Origin: Maribacter dokdonensis DSW-8
Lineage (GTDB): Bacteria > Bacteroidota > Bacteroidia > Flavobacteriales > Flavobacteriaceae
Assembly: GCF_001447995.1 (NCBI RefSeq)
Contig: NZ_LDPE01000001.1
Span: 868,001-932,000 of the forward strand
Reading direction: 5' to 3'
Length of the DNA: 64,000 nt
The position numbers were made by a program, and so were the translations under genes. The notes under the pieces are model-generated. The model saw only the letters and a program-made list of their open reading frames with translations. It ran no database searches and was not told the DNA's origin. Positions 57,543 to 64,000 of this stretch are shown in pieces; the stretch's first letter is position 1; each line of letters starts with the position of its first letter.

Positions 57543-59462
57543 ATGAAAAATCTTATTTCTGAAAGAGTAGCGGATTTTATTAAGAATTACCCTCCGTTCA
57601 ACGCACTTGACCATAAGTCATTATTTCAATTGGCCGAACACGTAGTCATTATTTATAAAGAGAAAAATAGCATCATTTTCTCTGTTGATGAAAACCAACA
57701 CGCTCATTTCTATTTGGTTCATAAGGGCGCGATAACGTTGAACAACCCTACGACCTCCAATATTCTTGACTATTGCGATGAAGGCGATATTTTTGGCCTA
57801 CGACCGCTTTTTGCCAATGAAAACTACAAATTAGAGGCTAGAGCACATGAAGAATCTATTATCTATGGTATTCCTATAGACATATTCAAACCAATTGCAA
57901 AACAGAACGAGCAAGTAACGATTTTTTTAATGGAGAGTTTTGCCTCCAATACGCGCAACCCTTACGCCAAAAGTCAAAAAGGTCAGCTTTACGATACGGA
58001 AGACAGTGAAACAACCAATAATGAAGTAGTACTACCAGATTTACAATTAGCTAGTTATTCTAAAAAGCTAATTACCTGTTCAACACGTACTACCATACAA
58101 AAGGCAGCTGAGATAATGACCAAAAAGCAAATTGGATCCATTCTTGTTGTCAACAAAGAACTACCTGTAGGTATCATAACAGATAAAGATTTTAGAAATA
58201 AGGTAATAACGGGCAAACAGCCTATAACCGCATCGGTAAAGACTATTATGGCTTCACCGGTAATAACCTACCCAAAAAATCTAACCATTACACAGGCTCA
58301 AATGGCTATGATGAAAAGTAACATCAGTCATTTGGTGATCACCGAAGATGGTACTCCAAACACCCCAGCTTTAGGTATATTATCTAAACATGACGTAATG
58401 GTTTCCTTGGGTGACAACCCCGCAGTTTTGGTCAAAGCCATAAAACGAACAACGCGCATAAAGAAAATAAAGCAGCTCAGAAAAAGTATTATGGTGCTTT
58501 TAACGGGGTATTTGGAACAAAATATTCCACTAGGATTAATCGCAAAAATTATCTCAGAACTTAATGACACCTGTATAAAACAAGTAGTAGAAATATCCAT
58601 AGCAAAAATGGACACCCCTCCACCAACCAATTTTGCATGGTTGGCTTTAGGAAGTCAAGGTAGAAGTGAACAATTGTTACACACTGATCAAGATAATGCC
58701 TTAGTTTTTGAAGATGTGCCAGAAGAGGATTTACCAAAGACTACCACGTATTTTTTAGAGCTTGCCAAACATATAACCAAAGGACTTAATACTATTGGAT
58801 ATGAGTATTGCCCTGCAGATATGATGGCATCAAACCCTAAATGGTGTTTAAGTTTACAAGAATGGAAAAATAAACTATCATACTGGATCAGCAACCCTGG
58901 ACCAAATGAAGTATTAATGTCATCTATATTTTTTGATTACAGTTTGGCTTACGGAGAAAGAAGTTTGTTGGACAACATGTCTGAACACATATTTAGAACT
59001 GTAGAAAAGTACCCTATTTTCTTGGTGCATTTGGCAAATGGCGCATTACAGAGTCCGTCACCCACCGGCTTCTTTAGACAGTTTTTAGTAGAGCAGGATG
59101 GACAGCATAAAGATTTTTTCGATTTAAAAAGTAGAGCATTAAGACCTTTGATAGATGCAGCCAGGGTATTAATATTATCGCATTCAGTAAAAGCTATTAG
59201 CAACACTTGGGAGCGTTATGAAAAATTGGCGGAGTTGGAACCAAACAATCAAGAATTATATTTAGCTTGCTCTTACGCTACAAAGGCTTTACTTAAATTT
59301 AGAACAAGACAAGGGCTTTTACATCATGATTCTGGTAGATTTATTGAATTGGAGCAATTGACAAAACAGGAAAAAATGAAATTGAAGCGCACCTTTAAAG
59401 CGATAAAAGAAATACAAGAATTGATCACGCTTCGTTTTAAGGTCACCAATATTTTAGGATAA
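57543..59462 (+). CDS. cNMP-binding / CBS / DUF294 nucleotidyltransferase-like protein
   Basis: A 639-residue cytoplasmic protein with four parts: a cyclic-nucleotide-binding domain (about 15-140, GDIFGLRPLF), a pair of CBS domains (about 175-300, IGSILVVNKELPVGIITDKDFRN and ISHLVITEDG), a DUF294 nucleotidyltransferase-like domain with LGSQGRSEQLLHTDQDNAL (about 370-388) and a helical DUF294_C domain. The layout suggests ligand-controlled nucleotidyl transfer; the substrate is unknown. Its stop overlaps the ATG of the exonuclease gene (TAATG), so the two are translationally coupled. Confidence 0.88.
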   Translation: MKNLISERVADFIKNYPPFNALDHKSLFQLAEHVVIIYKEKNSIIFSVDENQHAHFYLVHKGAITLNNPTTSNILDYCDEGDIFGLRPLFANENYKLEARAHEESIIYGIPIDIFKPIAKQNEQVTIFLMESFASNTRNPYAKSQKGQLYDTEDSETTNNEVVLPDLQLASYSKKLITCSTRTTIQKAAEIMTKKQIGSILVVNKELPVGIITDKDFRNKVITGKQPITASVKTIMASPVITYPKNLTITQAQMAMMKSNISHLVITEDGTPNTPALGILSKHDVMVSLGDNPAVLVKAIKRTTRIKKIKQLRKSIMVLLTGYLEQNIPLGLIAKIISELNDTCIKQVVEISIAKMDTPPPTNFAWLALGSQGRSEQLLHTDQDNALVFEDVPEEDLPKTTTYFLELAKHITKGLNTIGYEYCPADMMASNPKWCLSLQEWKNKLSYWISNPGPNEVLMSSIFFDYSLAYGERSLLDNMSEHIFRTVEKYPIFLVHLANGALQSPSPTGFFRQFLVEQDGQHKDFFDLKSRALRPLIDAARVLILSHSVKAISNTWERYEKLAELEPNNQELYLACSYATKALLKFRTRQGLLHHDSGRFIELEQLTKQEKMKLKRTFKAIKEIQELITLRFKVTNILG

Positions 59463-60118
59463 TGAGGCTATTTAAAAAAACACCCAAGCATTTACCTGAT
59501 TTTTGGTTGAAATACGAGAACCTCTTTAAAGAACCTCAAAGTAAAAATTTCAATGAACTTGTTTTTGTAGTACTTGATACAGAAACCACAGGATTTAGTT
59601 TTGAAGAAGACAGAATACTTTCAATAGGTGCTGTAAAGGTCAAAGGGGAAACCATCTCTGTACAGGAAGTCTTTGATATTTATTTGGAACAAGAAAAATT
59701 CAATAAAGAAACCGTTCCTGTTCACGGTTTATTGAAAAATGGACAACGAGAATGTATTCAAGAAATTCTAGCCTTAGAAAAATTCTTGGCATATGTTGGC
59801 AATGCCATTATCGTTGCGCACCATGCAGGTTTTGATATGGGGATGCTAAATACCGCTTTAGAAAGGCATGGTTTACCCAAATTAAAAAACAAGGTCTTAG
59901 ATACCGGTGTAATTTATAAGAAAACCCTTTTAAAATCTTATTTGGTGCAGCCCAAAGCCCAGTATTCATTAGATGAGCTTGCAGAAAAGTTCTCTATCTC
60001 CAAAAAAGATAGGCATACTGCATTAGGCGACGCTTACATAACAGCAGTCGCCTTTTTAAAAATCATTTCAAGATTAAAAGAAAAGAAAAACTTTACGTTT
60101 AAATCTTTGATCAGGTAA
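59462..60118 (+). CDS. DnaQ-like 3'-5' exonuclease (DEDDh)
   Basis: A 218-residue exonuclease with the three motifs of the DEDDh group: VLDTETTGFS (about 38-47), AHHAGFDMGML (about 118-128) and DRHTALGDAYIT (about 182-193). It resembles the PolC/DnaQ exonuclease domain alone. It could act as a proofreading or nucleic-acid processing enzyme. It is coupled to the cNMP/CBS/DUF294 gene by a one-base overlap, a pairing seen in many bacteria. It ends two bases from purC, which is convergent. Confidence 0.88.
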   Translation: MRLFKKTPKHLPDFWLKYENLFKEPQSKNFNELVFVVLDTETTGFSFEEDRILSIGAVKVKGETISVQEVFDIYLEQEKFNKETVPVHGLLKNGQRECIQEILALEKFLAYVGNAIIVAHHAGFDMGMLNTALERHGLPKLKNKVLDTGVIYKKTLLKSYLVQPKAQYSLDELAEKFSISKKDRHTALGDAYITAVAFLKIISRLKEKKNFTFKSLIR

Positions 60119-60120
60119 CA

Positions 60121-61077
60121 CTATAGACTCTCAAGATAATTTAAAACGTTTCTGTTGATTCTATCATGAATATGCGTAGTATCTGCCTTTACAAAAGGTT
60201 CTCCGGTGATATGCTCATATAATTCAATATATCTTTCCGAAACCGATTCAATATACTCATCTGACATCTCAGGTACCGTCTGTCCTTCCAAACCTTGAAA
60301 ATTATTGGCAATCAACCATTGTCTTACAAACTCTTTTGACAATTGTTTTTGAGGTTCATTGGCATCTTGTCTTTCCTGATACCCTTCAGAATAAAAGTAC
60401 CTTGAAGAATCTGGGGTATGTATTTCATCTATCAATACAATTTCACCTTCTTTGGTTTTTCCAAATTCATATTTGGTATCCACTAAAATCAAACCTCTTT
60501 CTGCAGCTATTTTTGTGCCTCTTTCAAAAAGAGCATAAGTATATTTCTCCAGTAAGGCATAATCCTCTTTAGAGACAATCCCTTTACTTAAAATATCCTC
60601 TTTAGAAATATCCTCATCATGATCACCCATTTCCGCTTTGGTCGCAGGTGTAATTATCGGATTGGGAAATTTATCGTTTTCCTTCATTCCGTCTGGCATT
60701 GCAACGCCACAAAGCATTCTTTTGCCCAACTTATATTCCCTAGCGGCATGACCAGATAAATATCCACGAATAACCATTTCAATTTTAAAAGGCTCACAAG
60801 CTACGCCTACTGCTACATTTGGGTCAGGTGTTGCCGTTAGCCAATTAGGCACAATATCTTCGGTAGATGCCATCATTTGAGTTGCAATTTGATTCAAAAT
60901 CTGCCCTTTATAAGGAATTCCTTTGGGCATAACCACATCAAATGCAGACAACCTATCGGTCGCTATCATTACCAACCTATCATTTTCTAATGTGTATACC
61001 GATCGTACCTTGCCCTTATAGACATCTTTTTGACCAGGAAAATTAAATTCTGTTTCGTAAATAGTATTATTTGCCAT
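60121..61077 (-). CDS. purC: Phosphoribosylaminoimidazole-succinocarboxamide synthase
   Basis: A 318-residue SAICAR synthase, the longer form also found in yeast and many Bacteroidota. Family motifs are [27 protein letters not shown] ATP-site residues (GKVRSVYTL near 18), [29 protein letters not shown] (about 105-118) and [11 protein letters not shown] (about 197). It condenses CAIR with aspartate in de novo purine synthesis. Nine bases separate its start from the stop of phoH on the same strand, so they may form an operon. Confidence 0.95.
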   Translation of the reverse strand: MANNTIYETEFNFPGQKDVYKGKVRSVYTLENDRLVMIATDRLSAFDVVMPKGIPYKGQILNQIATQMMASTEDIVPNWLTATPDPNVAVGVACEPFKIEMVIRGYLSGHAAREYKLGKRMLCGVAMPDGMKENDKFPNPIITPATKAEMGDHDEDISKEDILSKGIVSKEDYALLEKYTYALFERGTKIAAERGLILVDTKYEFGKTKEGEIVLIDEIHTPDSSRYFYSEGYQERQDANEPQKQLSKEFVRQWLIANNFQGLEGQTVPEMSDEYIESVSERYIELYEHITGEPFVKADTTHIHDRINRNVLNYLESL

Positions 61078-61085
61078 GAAATTTT

Positions 61086-62039
61086 TTAATTGTGATGTTC
61101 TATAGTTTTATACGCGTCAATAACTTTTTTAACCAACTTATGGCGTATTACATCTTTGTCATCTAGATATATGACTTCTATACCCTCTACATTATTTAAA
61201 ATAAGTAATGCTTCCTTTAATCCAGAAATGGTTCTACGTGGTAAATCTATTTGTCCTGGATCACCAGTTATTAAAAATCGTGCATTTCTACCCATTCTTG
61301 TCAAAAACATTTTCATTTGGGCATGGGTAGTATTCTGCGCCTCATCTAATATAACAAAGGCATTATCCAAGGTTCTACCACGCATAAAGGCCATTGGGGC
61401 AATTTGTATGGTTCCGTTCTCGATATAATGCACCAACTTCTCCGCCGGGATCATATCCCTTAACGCGTCATACAAAGGCTGCATATAAGGATCTAGCTTT
61501 TCCTTTAAATCACCTGGTAAAAAACCTAAGTTCTCACCAGCTTCAACCGCTGGTCTGGTCAATATGATTTTTTTAACCTGTTTTTCTTTTAAAGCTTTTA
61601 CCGCAAGCGCAACACCGGTGTAAGTTTTACCAGTTCCGGCAGGTCCAATGGCAAAAACCATATCATTCTTTTTAGAAGCATCTACCAAGCGACGTTGGTT
61701 GGCTGTCTGTGCCTTGATCAACCTACCACTAACACCATGCACCAAAGTTTCACCACTATTCTTTGAAGATTTCAATTCTTCGTCATCAGAGCTGGTAAGT
61801 ACACGCTCAATACTATTTTCATCTAATTTATTGTATTTGATGAAATGCTGTGTAAGCATATCAAACCGCCTCTCAAACTCTTCCAGAAGTTCTTCGTCCC
61901 CAAAAGCCTTTATCTTATTGCCACGGGCAACAATCTTCAACTTCGGAAAGTACTTTTTCAATAAATCAATATGCTCATTTTGCTGCCCAAAAAATTCTCT
62001 TGGGCTAATTTCGGTAAGTTCTAGAATTATCTCGTTCAA
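61086..62039 (-). CDS. phoH: PhoH family ATPase
   Basis: A 317-residue PhoH-type P-loop protein. An N-terminal region (about 1-100) resembling a KH-like domain precedes the ATPase with Walker [12 protein letters not shown] (about 134-144), [16 protein letters not shown] (about 165-180) and Walker [16 protein letters not shown] (about 231-245). PhoH proteins are linked to RNA metabolism and helicase activity. The start is a TTG at 62039; upstream in-frame codons reach a stop without ATG. It is probably co-transcribed with purC. Confidence 0.92.
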   Translation of the reverse strand: MNEIILELTEISPREFFGQQNEHIDLLKKYFPKLKIVARGNKIKAFGDEELLEEFERRFDMLTQHFIKYNKLDENSIERVLTSSDDEELKSSKNSGETLVHGVSGRLIKAQTANQRRLVDASKKNDMVFAIGPAGTGKTYTGVALAVKALKEKQVKKIILTRPAVEAGENLGFLPGDLKEKLDPYMQPLYDALRDMIPAEKLVHYIENGTIQIAPMAFMRGRTLDNAFVILDEAQNTTHAQMKMFLTRMGRNARFLITGDPGQIDLPRRTISGLKEALLILNNVEGIEVIYLDDKDVIRHKLVKKVIDAYKTIEHHN

Positions 62040-62169
62040 ACAGTCGTTTTTATAATGATTTATAGTTAGCGAATATTAATTTCTAATCGCTGTTTTTTTG
62101 TTTAGTTTTGTATATCAAATTTAAGCAAATTTTAAGTTTGACTAACCAAAAACATATCAACATTGCTGT

Positions 62170-63000
62170 ATGGCAATAATTACCCTCACAACAGATTTTG
62201 GACTTAAAGATCACTTTGTAGCTGTATTGAAAGGCTCCATATATACCGAATTGCCCGATGCTAAAATTGTTGATATTTCGCATGACATCATGCCATTCAA
62301 TATTCAAGAATGTGCCTACGTGCTATCTAATTCATACAATAGTTTTCCCAAAGGCACTATACATATAGTTGGTGTAGACTCAGAAGAAACCCCAGACAAT
62401 AAACATATTGTAGCATTGGTAAACGGTCATTATTTTATAAGTGCAAATACCGGTGTTATAGGGTTGATCACTTCTGAAATGACACCGGAAAAAGTGTTTG
62501 AAATAAATTTACCGGATTCCATTGCAAATTCTTTTCCCGTGCTCAATGTCTTTATACAAGTTGCCTGTCATATAGCCCGTGGAGGTACTTTAGAATTGGT
62601 AGGCAAGCCATTTACCGAACTAAGGGACCTAAGGGAGTTTTCACCTAGAATTACTGAAGAAGGCAAAAAAATTATTGGCAGTGTCATTTATATAGACAAC
62701 TATGGCAATGTGGTAACTAATATTAGAAAAAATCTATTTGACGCTTATCGCAAAGATAGACCGTATACGCTATTGGTTCGTAACCATAAAATAAACACGA
62801 TCCATAAAGCATATAATGATTTTATAGATTACAGTTTAGAGAAGAGCCAGAGAAAAAGTGCAGGTGATTTATTGGCGATATTTAATTCATCTAACTATAT
62901 AGAATTGGCAATATTTAAAAGTAACCTTACTACCGTAGGCGGAGCCTCTACCCTATTAGGATTAGATTACAGGGATACGATCATGGTAGATTTTGAGTAG
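62170..63000 (+). CDS. SAM hydroxide adenosyltransferase family protein (DUF62)
   Basis: A 276-residue protein of the SAM hydroxide adenosyltransferase (fluorinase-like, DUF62) family. It starts MAIITLTTDFGLKDHFVAVLKG with the conserved Asp in TTDFG, has DISHDIMPFNI (about 36-46), a middle VGVDSEE segment, and the C-terminal domain with YIDNYGNVVTNI (about 175-186). These enzymes hydrolyse SAM to adenosine and methionine; a halogenase role is not supported by the sequence read here. It is divergent from phoH, with 130 bases between. Confidence 0.88.
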   Translation: MAIITLTTDFGLKDHFVAVLKGSIYTELPDAKIVDISHDIMPFNIQECAYVLSNSYNSFPKGTIHIVGVDSEETPDNKHIVALVNGHYFISANTGVIGLITSEMTPEKVFEINLPDSIANSFPVLNVFIQVACHIARGGTLELVGKPFTELRDLREFSPRITEEGKKIIGSVIYIDNYGNVVTNIRKNLFDAYRKDRPYTLLVRNHKINTIHKAYNDFIDYSLEKSQRKSAGDLLAIFNSSNYIELAIFKSNLTTVGGASTLLGLDYRDTIMVDFE

Positions 63001-63159
63001 CCTTACAAACAGAAATATTTTGTTTTAACAGGTGTACTTTTAATAAAACTCAAAACGGTAAAAGTTAATAACTAATGTACTTATGAAAATTATATGAGCA
63101 TAATGCCGTAAAAACTAGTAGTATACCGTACCTTGAACAACAACAAACTGTTAATAAGT

Positions 63160-63194
63160 TTGTTTCCTTAAAAAGGGCAATTAAAATATCTTTG
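63160..63194 (+). promoter_or_regulatory. Putative dnaN promoter
   Basis: TTG at 63160-63162 and TATCTTTG (perfect TAnnTTTG) at 63187-63194, 24 bases apart, one more than the usual upper limit. The ATG of dnaN is 83 bases downstream. Confidence 0.45.
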
Positions 63195-63277
63195 TTGATA
63201 ATGAAAACTGCCAACATTAAGGATTAAAACCTATTTTTCTTGATGATTTCAGGAACAATATCAATAAAATTTAAAGA

Positions 63278-64000
63278 ATGAAATTTATAGTTTCAAGTAC
63301 CTATTTGCTAAAACAACTCCAAATATTAGGAGGTGTAATCAACAACAGTAATACATTACCAATACTGGATAATTTCCTGTTCGACTTGCAAAAGGACAAA
63401 CTAACTGTATCAGCGTCTGACCTAGAAACCACTATGAGTTCCGTTATAACGGTAGATTCGGATAACGAGGGAACCATTGCAGTACCTGCCAGATTACTTT
63501 TAGAAACGTTGAAAACTTTTCCGGAACAACCTTTGACATTTGTTGTTGAAGATAACAATACCGTAGAAATTAGTTCTAATCACGGTAAATATGCCTTAGC
63601 ATATGCCGATGGAGCAGAATTTCCAAAAGCTGTGGAATTAACTAGCCCTAGTTCAACAACGTTACTTGGAGATATTCTTGCCACTGCTATCAACAAAACC
63701 ATTTTTGCTGCCGGTAATGATGACCTAAGACCTGTAATGAGCGGTGTTTTCTTTCAATTTTCACCAGAGAATTTAACTTTTGTAGCAACAGATGCTCACA
63801 AATTGGTAAAATATCAACGTACAGATGTTAGAGCCTCACAGGTAGCAGAATTCATTATGCCCAAAAAACCTTTAACCTTATTAAAGGGAATTTTGGCGGG
63901 CAGCGAATCTGACGTTCTTATAGAATACAATGAAAGTAATGCCAAGTTTAGTTTTGAAGACACAGAGCTTATCTGTAGATTGATCGATGGTAAGTATCCA
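63278..64000 (+). CDS. dnaN: DNA polymerase III beta subunit (sliding clamp), 5' part
   Basis: The first 241 codons of the beta clamp; the frame is open to the window end, so the last third lies outside. It starts MKFIVSSTYLLKQLQIL and shows SNTLPILDNFLFDL, the SASDLETTM motif (about residues 46-54), VPARLLLETLKTFP (about 69-82) and the second domain with RPVMSGVFFQFS and FVATDAHKLV (about 168-177), all typical of DnaN. It forms a ring dimer that holds the replicative polymerase on DNA. dnaA is not adjacent in this window. A TTG/TATCTTTG promoter lies upstream. Confidence 0.95.
   Translation, partial: MKFIVSSTYLLKQLQILGGVINNSNTLPILDNFLFDLQKDKLTVSASDLETTMSSVITVDSDNEGTIAVPARLLLETLKTFPEQPLTFVVEDNNTVEISSNHGKYALAYADGAEFPKAVELTSPSSTTLLGDILATAINKTIFAAGNDDLRPVMSGVFFQFSPENLTFVATDAHKLVKYQRTDVRASQVAEFIMPKKPLTLLKGILAGSESDVLIEYNESNAKFSFEDTELICRLIDGKYP

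Overview
The window is chromosomal DNA from a low-GC Bacteroidota, most likely a marine member of the Flavobacteriaceae. The evidence is CarboxypepD_reg and TonB-plug proteins, a full-length FumC and EttA, a menaquinone cluster, a CAL67264-type small membrane protein, a likely sulfonolipid gene pair, recurrent TAnnTTTG promoter boxes and few Shine-Dalgarno sequences. The exact genus is not determined. I see no rRNA, tRNA, insertion sequence, prophage or CRISPR array; most genes are core or lineage-typical.

Layout. 1-8.7 kb: the end of an outer-membrane transporter-like gene, a YghO-like acetyltransferase, a PLP enzyme pair that fits sulfonolipid (capnine) synthesis, oligopeptidase B, YbaB, a thioredoxin-like protein and an OmpA-family protein with a repeated Pro-Ala module. 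8.8-17.7 kb: YegP, threonine aldolase, a large zinc metalloprotease, a three-gene ATP-grasp / alpha-E / transglutaminase operon, prfB with an intact programmed frameshift, and an ArsC-like protein. 17.8-29.8 kb: a YG-repeat secreted protein coupled to an outer-membrane barrel protein, fumC, a coiled-coil membrane protein, a GNAT/MBL pair, ettA, a 58-residue membrane protein, an oxidoreductase and an acyl-CoA carboxylase beta subunit.

29.9-38.1 kb is the most unusual part. Three exported proteins each carry a CarboxypepD_reg domain and a SusC-like TonB plug but no beta-barrel. In two of them (tandem paralogues) the plug is fused to TPR repeats and a shared C-terminal beta domain; in the third it is fused to a YfbK-type von Willebrand A module. 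A secreted M24 peptidase sits between them.

38.2-51.6 kb holds the menaquinone genes menE, menC, menA, menD, menF and a PaaI-type thioesterase, all on the minus strand. Among them are a CPBP protease, a LytTR response regulator, a TPR histidine kinase, a CvfB-like protein and DUF2853. menB and menH are not here. The 405-base gap between kinase and regulator contains direct repeats phased at exactly 21 bases. 51.7-64 kb: a small esterase, a GNAT protein, dnaK, sdaA, a cNMP/CBS/DUF294 protein translationally coupled to a DnaQ-like exonuclease, purC, phoH, a SAM hydroxide adenosyltransferase-family protein, and the first two thirds of dnaN running off the end.

Many transcription units are bounded by clear bidirectional hairpin terminators, and several genes have a TAnnTTTG box so close to the start codon that leaderless transcripts are likely.
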